Positions 45,427 to 55,238 of a DNA stretch of 64,000 bases are shown in pieces. Location of the stretch: positions 1,641,856 through 1,705,855 of the forward strand of contig NZ_CP090958.1 in the NCBI RefSeq assembly GCF_025787225.1, in the 5' to 3' direction. How positions within the stretch are numbered: position 1 is the first letter of the stretch; each line of letters starts with the position of its first letter. The DNA is from Saxibacter everestensis (lineage in GTDB: Bacteria; Actinomycetota; Actinomycetes; Actinomycetales; Brevibacteriaceae). The position numbers and the translations under genes were made by a program. The notes under the pieces are model-generated. The model saw nothing but the letters and a program-made list of their open reading frames with translations, was not told the origin of the DNA and searched no databases.

Positions 45427-46194
45427 TTACGCGCCGGTGGCGTGCAGCCCGCCGTCCACATGCACCATTTCGCCCGTGGTCGCAGGGAACCAGTCTGAGA
45501 GCAGCGCAACGATGGCGCGCCCAGCCGGTTCGGTGTCCTTGTTGTCCCAACCCAGCGGCGCCCGCTGGGTCCAGGTGTCCTCGAAGGTCTCGAATCCCGG
45601 AATCGACTTTGCTGCCGTGGTGCGCAATGGCCCAGCGGATACCAGGTTGACCCGGATTCCTTCTGGTCCGAGGAACTTCGACAAATACCGGGCGGTCGAC
45701 TCGAACGTGGCCTTGGACACACCCATCCAGTCGTACGTCGGCCAAGCAAATCGGCCATCGAAAGTCAGGCCGACAACCGATGATCCTCTGCTGAGCAACG
45801 GCTGGGCTGCGACGGTGATCGCCTTCAACGAGTAGGCCGAAACATGCAGGGCAGTCGCCACGTCCTCCCATTCAGTCTTCAGGAAGTTGCCGCCGAGCGC
45901 CGTCTTGGGAGCGAAGGCAATGGCATGCACCACGCCATCCAGCCCGTCGACGTGTTCACGGAGCCGGTCCGGCAGGGCGGCGAGATCGTCGGCGTTCGTC
46001 GCGTCCAACTCGATCACCGGAGCCGGCGTGGGCAGGCGTCGCGCGATGGCCTGGGTGATCTTGGATTGACGGCCGAACGACGAGAGCACGACCGTCGCGC
46101 CCTGCTCCTGCGCGAGACGCGCTGCCGAGAATGCGATCGACGACTCGGTGAGGACGCCGGTGATGAGAAGACGTTTTCCGTCCAGAATGCCCAT
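45427..46194 (-). CDS. fabI: enoyl-ACP reductase (NADH), FabI/InhA type
   Basis: A 255-residue SDR that completes each fatty-acid elongation cycle by reducing enoyl-ACP. The cofactor loop is TGVLTESSIAF; the catalytic pair is Tyr154 and Lys161 in YDWMGVSKATFE. It resembles mycobacterial InhA (VNLVSAGPLRTTAAKSIPGF). The position equal to InhA Ser94 is Ala91 (GVVHAIAFAP), where most relatives have Ser. It sits 51 bp after fabG1, as in the mycobacterial mabA-inhA pair. Confidence 0.95.
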   Translation of the reverse strand: MGILDGKRLLITGVLTESSIAFSAARLAQEQGATVVLSSFGRQSKITQAIARRLPTPAPVIELDATNADDLAALPDRLREHVDGLDGVVHAIAFAPKTALGGNFLKTEWEDVATALHVSAYSLKAITVAAQPLLSRGSSVVGLTFDGRFAWPTYDWMGVSKATFESTARYLSKFLGPEGIRVNLVSAGPLRTTAAKSIPGFETFEDTWTQRAPLGWDNKDTEPAGRAIVALLSDWFPATTGEMVHVDGGLHATGA

Positions 46195-46245
46195 GAAGAT
46201 TCCTTGTACCTAGGAGGTGATGTGGTCTATTTTCGCACTGTCCGC

Positions 46246-46983
46246 TTAGTGACCCATGCCCAGGCCGCCGTCGACCGGGATGACTGCACCGCTGATGTAG
46301 CCGGCGTCTTCGCCACTGAGCCAGCGCACCACGCGGGCAACCTCTTCGGGTTGGCCGAAGCGTCCTGCCGGAATCGAGCCGAGGTAAGCCTGCTGCTGCG
46401 CCTCGGGAAGAGCCGCCGTCATATCGGTCGCTATAAAGCCGGGCGCGACCACGTTGGCTGTTATGTTGCGGCTGCCGAGCTCACGGGTTAGCGACCTCGC
46501 GATGCCGACCAGACCGGACTTCGAAGCCGCATAGTTGATCTGCCCCGGCGAGCCGTACAGCCCGACGACAGAGGAGATCAGGATGACGCGACCGCGCTTC
46601 AGTTTGAGCATGCCCTTGCTAGCCCGCTTGACCACCCGGAAGGCGCCGGTGAGGTTCGTGTCGACAACGTCGGTGAAATCCTCCTCGCTCATCCGGAGCA
46701 AAAGGGTGTCCCGGGTGATGCCGGCATTCGCCACCACGACTTCCACCGGACCGAACTTCTCCTCTACCGCCTTGAAGGCGGCGTCGACCGAACCGGAGTC
46801 GGTCACGTCGGCCGCGACGGCGAAGGCTCCATCCGGTGCGTCGCCATTGCGGGAGGTAACGGCCACCCGATCACCGGCCGCCACGAACGCCTCGGCGATG
46901 CTTCTGCCGATTCCCCGGTTTCCGCCCGTGACAAGCACGGTTCGCGGTTGAGAGGCGTGTTGTTCGGTCGTGGGTTGCGCCAC
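46246..46983 (-). CDS. fabG: 3-oxoacyl-ACP reductase FabG1
   Basis: A 245-residue SDR that reduces 3-oxoacyl-ACP with NADPH. Motifs: LVTGGNRGIGRSIAE, NAGITRDTLLLRM, the Ser of ISSVVGLYG, and YAASKSGLVG. The GTG at 46983 with GGAG 8 bases upstream is preferred over the reading from 47055. It is first in the fabG-fabI operon, opposite a divergent DUF3099 gene. Confidence 0.95.
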   Translation of the reverse strand: MAQPTTEQHASQPRTVLVTGGNRGIGRSIAEAFVAAGDRVAVTSRNGDAPDGAFAVAADVTDSGSVDAAFKAVEEKFGPVEVVVANAGITRDTLLLRMSEEDFTDVVDTNLTGAFRVVKRASKGMLKLKRGRVILISSVVGLYGSPGQINYAASKSGLVGIARSLTRELGSRNITANVVAPGFIATDMTAALPEAQQQAYLGSIPAGRFGQPEEVARVVRWLSGEDAGYISGAVIPVDGGLGMGH

Positions 46984-47147
46984 AGTCAGGCTCCTTGGGA
47001 TCGCGCGGGAAATTTGGTGTGCACACTGCACCGTAGCCGATCCGGGGGCATTCACCGTCGATTTGGTGGGAGTGAGACAATGAAACTACACGTTATTTTG
47101 TCGATTGAAGCCCACACAGGGACGCGACTCCGGGCGGGAACGCAGCC

Positions 47148-47603
47148 ATGAGAACGAGACACGAGGTTCCTCGGGTCACGAACGCACCACTCTCCCATGC
47201 CGACGACATCAAATCACGGATGATCAAGTACTCCGTGTCGATGGGAATCCGCATGGTGTGCATAGTGGGTGCATTCCTTGTGGACGGCTGGCTGCGCTGG
47301 GTCGCCATCACGGGAGCAATCGTCTTGCCATACGTTGCGGTCGTCCTCGCGAATGCGGGCAGGGAGGCTCACACCTACCAGAACGACACGTTCATCGCCG
47401 CTCCGCCGCAAGAGCAGCTCACCGCGACCCCGATGACCGGCGAGAATGACCAGGCTGCCACGCACATCCCGGATGGCGATGCCCGGTCCGCTAGCGCCGA
47501 TGACGCAGGCAACGGATCCGCGTCAGGGTCGAACGATGTGATCGCCGGCGAGGTCGTCTCCGATCAGCCCGACGACAGAGGTTCCGACGATGAGCGTATT
47601 TGA
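47148..47603 (+). CDS. DUF3099 membrane protein
   Basis: A 151-residue protein with two hydrophobic helices (MGIRMVCIVGAFLVDGWLRW; VAITGAIVLPYVAVVLANAG) and an acidic, disordered C-terminal tail. This matches DUF3099, an actinobacterial family of unknown function often found near fabG/fabI. It overlaps the next gene by 14 bp, so the two are coupled. Confidence 0.85.
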   Translation: MRTRHEVPRVTNAPLSHADDIKSRMIKYSVSMGIRMVCIVGAFLVDGWLRWVAITGAIVLPYVAVVLANAGREAHTYQNDTFIAAPPQEQLTATPMTGENDQAATHIPDGDARSASADDAGNGSASGSNDVIAGEVVSDQPDDRGSDDERI

Positions 47604-47853
47604 CCTGGGCCGGCCGTCGGGCGGCGAGAATGAATGGGAGTCGACGCCAGAGCCACGCTGCTCGCGCAAAGCTTGTCACCAAAGCGCCTCCTGGGGACTG
47701 CTGTGGAACAATCCCAGGATTCACACCCCGGTCCGCCGCAAGGTCTGGCTCAGCTGCGACGAACATCGAGACTGGTTGCAGCAGTACCTGACCTCGCGGG
47801 GGCTGCACAAGGAGACCCTGGCGCTCGCAGACATCCCGGCAGACGCGGGTTAG
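47590..47853 (+). CDS. small conserved actinobacterial protein with Cys/His residues
   Basis: An 87-residue soluble protein: RCSRKACHQSASWGLLWNNP, then VWLSCDEHRDWLQQYLTSRG. The Cys/Cys ... Cys/His pairing suggests a small zinc site. Homologues are common in actinobacteria next to DUF3099 and SURF1 genes, but their function is not established. It starts 14 bp inside the DUF3099 gene. Confidence 0.75.
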   Translation: MSVFDLGRPSGGENEWESTPEPRCSRKACHQSASWGLLWNNPRIHTPVRRKVWLSCDEHRDWLQQYLTSRGLHKETLALADIPADAG

Positions 47854-47870
47854 GAGGTCACAGGCTAGGC

Positions 47871-48725
47871 ATGCAGCAGTACCGATTCTTGATCTCCCGA
47901 CGCTGGCTTGGCTATTTGGCCGGCGCAATCGTCCTGGCGATAGCCTGCGTGGGCCTTGGCATGTGGCAGCTGGACCGCCGCGATCAGAAGCTGGTCGAAA
48001 TCAGCAAGGTCACCAACAACTACGACGGTTCGGTCAAGCGACTGGACGAGGTTATCGGCAGCCGTACCGCTGAGCTGCCCGCCTCGGCCGAGTGGACCCG
48101 GGTCGTGCTCCATGGCAGCTATTCCACCGACGAGACGGTGCTGGCTCGGAACCGGCCGCTCCATCAGCAGTCGGGGTACGAGATCATCGTTCCTTTCGTA
48201 TTGGACAGCGGGGACGCAATCCTGGTCGATCGCGGCTGGGTCAGCACCAGCAGCTCCGGCGGCGTACCGGAATCCGTTCCGCAGCCGGCGGCAGGCCAGG
48301 TCACTGTTACCGCCTGGCTCCGCCCCATCCAGACCGGAATCGGCCAGGGCTCGCCGGAGGGCCAGATAACCGCGATCAACCCCGCATCGGTGCCAAGCGA
48401 TTCCGCGCTCTACCAGTCGGGTTACGCGCTTATGCAGTCCGAATCCCCCGCGGCAACCGTAACTCCCGACCGGTTGACGAAGCCGTCAATCGATGAGGGC
48501 CCACATCTGTCCTACGGGATGCAATGGTTCTGCTTCGGCCTGATGATTTTCATCGGATACGCCTACGCGGCGCGCACCGAAGCACGGAACCGCAGGGAGT
48601 CCGCGGAACTGGCCGACGCCAGCAGTCCTGCCACCGGCAGTACGGCCAGCACCCCACCGCGGAGGCGCAAGCGCCGCAGCGCCGAGGAAGAAGAAGACGC
48701 CATCCTGGCCGAACAGGGTTTCTAG
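47871..48725 (+). CDS. SURF1-family cytochrome oxidase assembly protein
   Basis: A 284-residue membrane protein with one N-terminal helix (WLGYLAGAIVLAIACVGLGM) followed by the family signature WQLDRRDQK. A periplasmic domain contains VLARNRPLHQQSGYEIIVPF and ILVDRGWVS. A second helix lies near residue 220 (YGMQWFCFGLMIFIGYAYAA), then a charged tail. SURF1 proteins help insert heme A into the aa3-type oxidase; ctaA at the right edge fits. It lies 17 bp after the small Cys/His protein, so it is probably in one operon. Confidence 0.92.
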   Translation: MQQYRFLISRRWLGYLAGAIVLAIACVGLGMWQLDRRDQKLVEISKVTNNYDGSVKRLDEVIGSRTAELPASAEWTRVVLHGSYSTDETVLARNRPLHQQSGYEIIVPFVLDSGDAILVDRGWVSTSSSGGVPESVPQPAAGQVTVTAWLRPIQTGIGQGSPEGQITAINPASVPSDSALYQSGYALMQSESPAATVTPDRLTKPSIDEGPHLSYGMQWFCFGLMIFIGYAYAARTEARNRRESAELADASSPATGSTASTPPRRRKRRSAEEEEDAILAEQGF

Positions 48726-48799
48726 CCCCGAGTTGCGGCCTGGCTGTATGGAGGTCAGGAGGTTGTTGACGGCAATGAGAACTACCGACGCGGGTGGTT

Positions 48800-49332
48800 G
48801 TCCGTCGTTCGACGGAGCGCGCTTGGGGCTGTCGCGCCCGTGGACGCGCGAGCCACCGCCGTCGGGGATACGGCCGACCTTCTTCACGTCGAAATGCACC
48901 ATGTGCCCGGGACGTTCGGCGACGATCCGCTGCGGCTCACGATTGGTCTCCCCCGGTCGAGTCGATGAACCGCCTGCGATTGAGGCCGAGCTGGAGCAAG
49001 ATGTGCGAGACTCTGCGGCGACTGATCGTGGTGCCTTCGAGAGCGAGCTCGAACTCGATCCACGCCGTCGGCCACTTGCCCTCGCGGCGCATCCATTCGA
49101 CCGCTTTACAACCTCGTTGTCGGTTGCCGTGGGCTGACGGAGCGGAGTCGAGGAACGGTCGAAGAGGCGATCCCGCCGAACTGCTTGTAACGGTTGACCC
49201 ACTTCGATGCGGTCGCGCGGGAGATGCCACCTCTGCGGCGATGTGAGCGATCGGGTGGCTGCGGCAGCGCTCGGCAAGCCGTTTTCGGCCTTCCACTGTC
49301 AGCGGTGCATTCCAGTGAACTCTGATGCTCAT
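48800..49332 (-). pseudogene. decayed IS481-family transposase, 3'-truncated
   Basis: Pieces of an IS481 transposase appear in order but in alternating frames. The N-terminus is HWNAPLTVEGRKRLAERCR with IAHIAAEV. DRSSTPLRQPTA follows in a second frame, then LGLNRRRFIDSTG back in the first, then RPGHMVHFDVKKVGRIPDGG in the second. At least three frameshifts are needed, and the catalytic C-terminal half is missing after VHGRDSP. No terminal inverted repeats or target duplications were found. It is an inactive remnant beside an accessory gene pair. Confidence 0.82.
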
Positions 49333-49817
49333 TCGGTCCGCGAGGCTTCGCTCCGGCTCTGCCGGCGCTCCACTCGTCGCCGGTCAGCCAGATGTGCGCC
49401 GCGGAGGGCTTCCAGCGCGCGATTGATCGTTGCTCCTCCAGGGTTCACGACGCATACCCACCCGTAAGCGCCATACAGTGGGTGGGGAAGGAACGCGTCC
49501 GTGGTGCCGTAGTCCGCGCCCGACTCCTCGATCTCTTCGGACGGGTATCCGAGGAGTTCGGTGAAGACCTGTGAACCGACGTGGATGTTCAGTCGCCAGC
49601 GATCATCGACACCGAGGCGAGACTGGGTGTCGCCCGGGTAGTCGTTCGTCACGATCGTCGCGTATGGCTGGCGGTTGCGCGGTACCCGCCTGTCCGGGGC
49701 GTAGTAGAAGTAGAAGTCGCCCCACGAGATCTCGGGATGTTCGCTGCCTGGCAGGGGCGCGAGCTCAAGGAGACCATCGTAGGTTCGGATTTCTGACAAG
49801 ATCTGTTCCATAGACAT
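49329..49817 (-). CDS. DUF6194 family protein
   Basis: A 162-residue soluble protein: MEQILSEIRTYDGLLELAPL, SWGDFYFYYAPD, PYATIVTNDYPGD, RLNIHVGSQVF, LPHPLYGAYGWVCVVNPG. These match the actinobacterial DUF6194 family, related to the DUF1801/luciferase-like small-protein pattern, with no known function. It is divergent from a MerR regulator with 41 bp between starts, so that regulator may control it. The 3' end touches the IS481 remnant, and the last ~25 residues may derive from it. Confidence 0.72.
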   Translation of the reverse strand: MSMEQILSEIRTYDGLLELAPLPGSEHPEISWGDFYFYYAPDRRVPRNRQPYATIVTNDYPGDTQSRLGVDDRWRLNIHVGSQVFTELLGYPSEEIEESGADYGTTDAFLPHPLYGAYGWVCVVNPGGATINRALEALRGAHLADRRRVERRQSRSEASRTE

Positions 49818-49858
49818 GGTTCAAGTGTGAACGTGAAGTGCTTATGGAGGGTTGCCGC

Positions 49859-50707
49859 ATGACGGACGCCGCCGCTCTCGACTCCGAGCGATACACGACG
49901 AGTCGTCTCGCCGCTCTCTCCGGTTACTCGGTGCAGCAGATCCGAGACCTCGAACACCTCGACGTCATCCCGCCAGCAGTTCGACAGCCCAACGGATATC
50001 GGCAGTTCACCAGCATTCACGTGACAGCGCTACGCGCGTACCGCCACCTGGCGATCGCGGCCGGCCCCGTGGCCGCCCGGTCGACAATGCGCGAAATGCG
50101 TCATCTGCCGTCCGACGAAGCCATCGCGCGTATAGTCGCACTTCACGTCGACCTCGCCCGCTCCCGCGCCGATACGATCGCCGCGCTCCACGCCCTCGAC
50201 AGCATCGTCGATGAAAGCGCCCACGACGCTCCCCCAGCACCAGGCGACACGATGAGCATCACAGAACTCTCCGCCGCGCTCGGTGTACGCTCCTCCACGC
50301 TCCGCTTCTGGGAACAGGAAGGACTGATCAACCTCGAACGACGAGAACCACTCGCCGCACGACGCTACCCGCCGGACGCCGTGAGAGACGCCCGGATCGT
50401 CGCCGCTCTCCGCGCAGGCAGATACCGGATCCCCGCAGTCCAAGCCGTCATGACATCCCTGCGCACACTCGACAACACCATAGATGCACGCAACGCCCTC
50501 CAAGACCGACTGCAGAGCATTGCCGCCCGCTCCGACGCGCTGCTCCGCGCCGGCACAGATCTCTCCGCCCTGCTGCGCTCACCAGCTGTCAGCAACGTTC
50601 CGGCCAGCAACACCAGCTCCCGTCCGGCGCTATCGGCCGACGGGCTGCTGGCCCCGCACTTCCGGCCCAGTCCCGGGTTCCGGCCGTCGACGAGCTCCCG
50701 GACCTAA
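49859..50707 (+). CDS. MerR-family regulator with two helix-turn-helix domains
   Basis: A 282-residue regulator. The first MerR-type HTH is at residues 10-60 (YTTSRLAALSGYSVQQIRDL, NGYRQFTSIHVTALRAYRHL). A second is at about residues 130-185 (MSITELSAALGVRSSTLRFW, RRYPPDAVRDARIVAALRAG). A helical C-terminus is followed by a Ser/Pro-rich tail. No Cys metal site is present, so it is not a metal sensor. The ATG at 49859 follows GGAGGG. It is divergent from DUF6194, its probable target. Two fused MerR HTHs in one chain is uncommon. Confidence 0.85.
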   Translation: MTDAAALDSERYTTSRLAALSGYSVQQIRDLEHLDVIPPAVRQPNGYRQFTSIHVTALRAYRHLAIAAGPVAARSTMREMRHLPSDEAIARIVALHVDLARSRADTIAALHALDSIVDESAHDAPPAPGDTMSITELSAALGVRSSTLRFWEQEGLINLERREPLAARRYPPDAVRDARIVAALRAGRYRIPAVQAVMTSLRTLDNTIDARNALQDRLQSIAARSDALLRAGTDLSALLRSPAVSNVPASNTSSRPALSADGLLAPHFRPSPGFRPSTSSRT

Positions 50708-50770
50708 TCTCCGTGCGGGCCGCCTAGCTGCCAGCCCGGGTTCAGCCGTGGACGACTCCCCGACCTGGTT
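50672..50770. repeat. imperfect ~62-bp duplication across the MerR gene 3' end
   Basis: CCCGGGTTC...GACGA...GACCT at 50672-50705 is echoed at 50735-50766, with TCCGGCCC-type sequence on both sides. In the second copy the TAA position reads TGG. The similarity is patchy. Confidence 0.5.
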
Positions 50771-50788
50771 TCCGGCCCGGCCTGATCG

Positions 50789-52387
<1,599 letters not shown>

Positions 52388-52522
52388 AGATTCAACCTCT
52401 TCAAAATTGGGTTGTCGCCCGAAAATGGCAACCTCACCAGTCTACTGCCCGCGCACGTCCCCCGTCGCATCGATAAGTATCGTCGCCGCCGAATCCCGGT
52501 GCGAGATGCGGCACATCGGACC

Positions 52523-53299
52523 TCAGGCACCGAGAGATTCGGTTACGATCTCCCGCAGCAGAGTCTCGGGGCTCAATCCCCGGGCGCGGGCTCGTTCGGT
52601 TAACGCGGCAAACTGCTCGGGATGAAGCTCAACGCTTAATTGCCGGGCAGCCCCCGCCGATCCGGTCTGCGCCCGTTCGGTCTGCGCCCGTTCGGTCTGC
52701 GCCGGTTCGTCGAACAGAGATGGCGGCGCGTCCATCGCGTGCAGCCGTCCGCCTCCGATGTCGACCGGAGGTACCTGCCCGCCGCCTCCGTAGTCCGCCG
52801 CGGGTGGCTGGCCAACGGCGTCAGCGGTTGAGCCGCCGAGCGTCCAGCCCGGACCCTCAGGCACCGCGGACTTGCGCTGATACGCCGTCGCCGCGCCACG
52901 GGCTCGCTCGTCGGCCGCCTCGTTCATCGCGTGGTTGGCATGGCCCTTCACCCACTCGAACCGATAACTGCGCCCCTGCAGCTCGGCATCGAGTGCCCTG
53001 AGCAGCTCCTGATTGAGCACCGGCGAGCCATCCGCCTTTCGCCAGCCGCGACGCTTCCAGCCCGGCATCCACTGCGTAATGGCCTTGATCACATACTGGC
53101 TGTCGCACATCACGTGCAGGTCCTCGTTGATGCCGCGTGATGCCCGGAACAGTTGAAGCACGGCGTTCAGCTCACCCTGATTGTTGGTAGCCCGAGGCCA
53201 ACCGCCCGCCGCCCAGCAGTCATCGCTGACGTACCACGCCCAGCCGGCCGGCCCTGGATTACCTAGCGCCGAGCCGTCGGCAGCTGCGCGGATCGTCAT
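52523..53299 (-). CDS. rnhA: ribonuclease HI with repeat linker and RHH-like C-terminal tail
   Basis: A 258-residue protein. Residues 1-140 are a complete RNase HI domain with Asp8, Glu43, Asp66 and Asp130 as the catalytic acids (AAADGSALGNPG, NNQGELNAV, MCDSQYV, NEAADERA), cutting RNA in RNA-DNA hybrids. A Gly/Pro-rich linker then leads to AQTER-AQTER-AQTG, encoded by a perfect 15-bp triplicate. A final helix-rich segment (ARQLSVELHPEQFAALTERA through LLREIVTESL) resembles a ribbon-helix-helix. The ATG at 53299 with CAGGAGACC upstream is used. Confidence 0.9.
   Translation of the reverse strand: MTIRAAADGSALGNPGPAGWAWYVSDDCWAAGGWPRATNNQGELNAVLQLFRASRGINEDLHVMCDSQYVIKAITQWMPGWKRRGWRKADGSPVLNQELLRALDAELQGRSYRFEWVKGHANHAMNEAADERARGAATAYQRKSAVPEGPGWTLGGSTADAVGQPPAADYGGGGQVPPVDIGGGRLHAMDAPPSLFDEPAQTERAQTERAQTGSAGAARQLSVELHPEQFAALTERARARGLSPETLLREIVTESLGA
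52663..52707 (-). repeat. 15-bp triplicate inside rnhA
   Basis: CGGTCTGCGCCCGTT at 52663-52677 and 52678-52692, then CGGTCTGCGCCGGTT at 52693-52707. It encodes the repeated AQTER peptide. Confidence 0.9.
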
Positions 53300-53384
53300 C
53301 GGGTCTCCTGTTTCGTCATTAACGTCTACTCGTTTCCACCAGCTGATCGGCCAATGGTCTGTCCCGCGCACTAAACTATCGAAC

Positions 53385-54308
53385 GTGAGCTTCGATCCGA
53401 ACAGCCGCCTCGACACCTCCCAGGTCAGCGACCGCCGCGGCGGCGGTGGTTTCCGCGGGGGCGGAGGTTCTCGACGGGGTGGTGGCCTGAAGCTGGGCGG
53501 CGGCCTTGGCGGCCTCGTCGTGGTTATTCTCGTCGCCGTCTTCTTCGGCCCGGAAGCGCTCACCAGCATTGGCCTGACCGATGATTCGAGCTCGGGCAGG
53601 TCGACTTCGTCCGGAGACCTTTCCGAATGCCGGACCGGCCAGGATGCCAACGAGCAGGCCGACTGCCGGGTCGTTGGCACGGTGAACAGCCTAAACGCGT
53701 TCTGGCAGGGATATCTGCCTGATTACGGGATCTCGTACCGGGCACCGGAGGCCGCGTTGGAAAATGGGCAGTGGGACACCGGCTGTGGCGTCGGCAACTC
53801 GGAGATGGGGCCTTTCTACTGCCCATCCGATGAAACCGCGTACTTCGACACGGACTTCTTCCAGGTACTCAAGAGCGACTACGGTTCCAGCGGCGGGCCG
53901 CTCGCCGAGGAGTATGTCGTCGCCCACGAATGGGGCCATCACATTCAGAACCTGACCGGCACTCTCGGCAAAGCTCAGCAGGATCCGCAGGGTGAACAGT
54001 CCGGGGCTGTCCGAGTCGAGCTGCAGGCCGACTGCTATGCCGGTCTGTGGGCGGCGCATGCCGCGACCACAAATGACCCGGAAACCGGCAAGCCGTACCT
54101 AGAAGAACTCACCGAACAGGATGTCAGTGACGCGCTGTCCGCCGCCGCCGCGGTAGGCGACGACCGCATTCAGCAGAAGGCTCAGGGCCGGGTCACTCCG
54201 GAATCGTGGACGCATGGTTCCGCCGAGCAGCGACAGAAGTGGTTCATTGCCGGCTACACCTCCGGGGACCTCGCCAAGTGCGACACCTTCGCTGTTGACC
54301 GGGTGTGA
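53385..54308 (+). CDS. YpfJ-type neutral zinc metallopeptidase
   Basis: A 307-residue membrane-anchored protein. It has a Gly/Arg-rich cytoplasmic start (RGGGGFRGGGGSRRGGG), one helix at about residues 43-60 (LGGLVVVILVAVFFGPEAL), and an external domain with the zinc motif AHEWGHHIQ (His ~184) and the third ligand region VRVELQADCYAGLWA. The family (YpfJ/KPN_02809, putative neutral zinc metallopeptidase) lacks a defined substrate. The start is GTG, divergent from rnhA. Confidence 0.88.
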   Translation: MSFDPNSRLDTSQVSDRRGGGGFRGGGGSRRGGGLKLGGGLGGLVVVILVAVFFGPEALTSIGLTDDSSSGRSTSSGDLSECRTGQDANEQADCRVVGTVNSLNAFWQGYLPDYGISYRAPEAALENGQWDTGCGVGNSEMGPFYCPSDETAYFDTDFFQVLKSDYGSSGGPLAEEYVVAHEWGHHIQNLTGTLGKAQQDPQGEQSGAVRVELQADCYAGLWAAHAATTNDPETGKPYLEELTEQDVSDALSAAAAVGDDRIQQKAQGRVTPESWTHGSAEQRQKWFIAGYTSGDLAKCDTFAVDRV

Positions 54309-54326
54309 CGAACAGAGCCTGACCAG

Positions 54327-54707
54327 CTAGCCGCCGTGGAAGACTGCTTCGACGTTGTGGCTATCCGGGTCACGGAGGAACACGGCGTAATAGCCGGGGT
54401 GGTACTCGGGCCACTCCCGCGGAGAATGCAAGACCTCCGCACCGCCGTCCCGCGCGGCCTCGTACACGGCGTCCACGGCTTCGCGATCGGTAGCGGCAAA
54501 GGCGAGGTGGAGTTCCCGGGTCTCGACGCCGTCGGCCTGACTGAGCCAAAAGTCGGGAACACCATCCGGTCCGCTCAGGCCGATCACCGGAGCGGCATCG
54601 AGCGGTATACGGACCGCCTCGCGCATCCCTATCGGCCCGAAGACGCGCAGGTAGAACTGCAATGAGGCCTCGACATCGCCGACCTGGATTCCGACGTGAT
54701 TGAGCAT
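54327..54707 (-). CDS. VOC-family glyoxalase-like protein
   Basis: A 126-residue single VOC domain: NHVGIQVGDVEASLQFYLRV at the start, AFAATDREAVDAVYEAARDG in the middle and YAVFLRDPDSHNVEAVFHGG at the end. Metal ligands His4 and the C-terminal Glu are retained. Functions range from glyoxalase to fosfomycin/bleomycin resistance; nothing here distinguishes them. Confidence 0.85.
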   Translation of the reverse strand: MLNHVGIQVGDVEASLQFYLRVFGPIGMREAVRIPLDAAPVIGLSGPDGVPDFWLSQADGVETRELHLAFAATDREAVDAVYEAARDGGAEVLHSPREWPEYHPGYYAVFLRDPDSHNVEAVFHGG

Positions 54708-54757
54708 GCCATGACAGTAGCAGCCACGCCGGCCGAGCGTCGTTAACCTAGTGCGGT

Positions 54758-54904
54758 CCAGCCTAGAAAGCTCAGCCGCGATCCAGCCTAGAAAGCTCAG
54801 CCGCGATCCAGCCTAGAAAGCTCAGCCGCGATCCAGCCTAGAAAGCTCAGCCGCGATTCAGCCTAGACAACGCAGCTTCAGGCATACCTAGACAACGCAG
54901 CCTA
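54758..54904. repeat. 25-bp tandem array reaching into the sufT stop codon
   Basis: Four identical 25-bp units at 54758-54782, 54783-54807, 54808-54832 and 54833-54857. Each reads CCAGCCTAGAAAGCTCAGCC plus GCGAT. Degenerate copies (CAGCCTAGACAACGCAGC types) carry the pattern to 54904, where CTA is the stop codon of sufT. There are no spacers, so it is not CRISPR. Confidence 0.95.
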
Positions 54905-55237
54905 GATATTGAACCCAAGCGCACGCATTTGTTCACGGCCGTCCTCGGTGATCTTCTCCGGACCCCACGGCGGCATCCACACCCAGTTGAGCCGGTAATC
55001 GGGCACGATGCCATCCAGGCACGCCCGGGTCTGGTCTTCCAGCACGTCGGTGAGCGGGCAAGCCGCCGAGGTCAGCGTCATCTCAATCACGGCGCTGCCG
55101 TCTTCTTCGATCGACACTCCGTAGACGAGCCCGAGATCGACGACATTGACCCCGAGTTCCGGGTCGACGACATCCTTCATTGCTTCTTCAACATCGGCAG
55201 GCGTAGCCGGTACCGGTTCCGCGAGTATCTGGTCCAT
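54902..55237 (-). CDS. sufT: SufT/MIP18-family (DUF59) Fe-S assembly factor
   Basis: A 111-residue DUF59 protein, with VEEAMKDVVDPELGVNVVDLG, an essential-type Cys in TSAACPLTDVLE, and WVWMPPWGPEKITEDGREQM. It aids maturation of Fe-S proteins in the cytosol. It is the last gene of the suf operon, starting 1 bp after the sufU stop. Confidence 0.92.
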   Translation of the reverse strand: MDQILAEPVPATPADVEEAMKDVVDPELGVNVVDLGLVYGVSIEEDGSAVIEMTLTSAACPLTDVLEDQTRACLDGIVPDYRLNWVWMPPWGPEKITEDGREQMRALGFNI

Positions 55238-55238
55238 T

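Noticed and set aside
44825-45871. 348-residue reading of the sixA gene
   Set aside because: The extension runs through the fabI coding region in the wrong frame. A good RBS and the phosphatase motif place the start at 45322.
53379-53396. Second LexA-like box at the YpfJ-type gene start (TCGAAC-GTGA-GCTTCGA)
   Set aside because: The right arm is GCTTCG rather than GTTCGA, and it overlaps the coding start, so it does not match the SOS consensus.
54758-54857. CRISPR-like array of 25-bp repeats
   Set aside because: The units are directly adjacent with no spacers, contain CTAG stop-derived sequence, and no cas genes are nearby.
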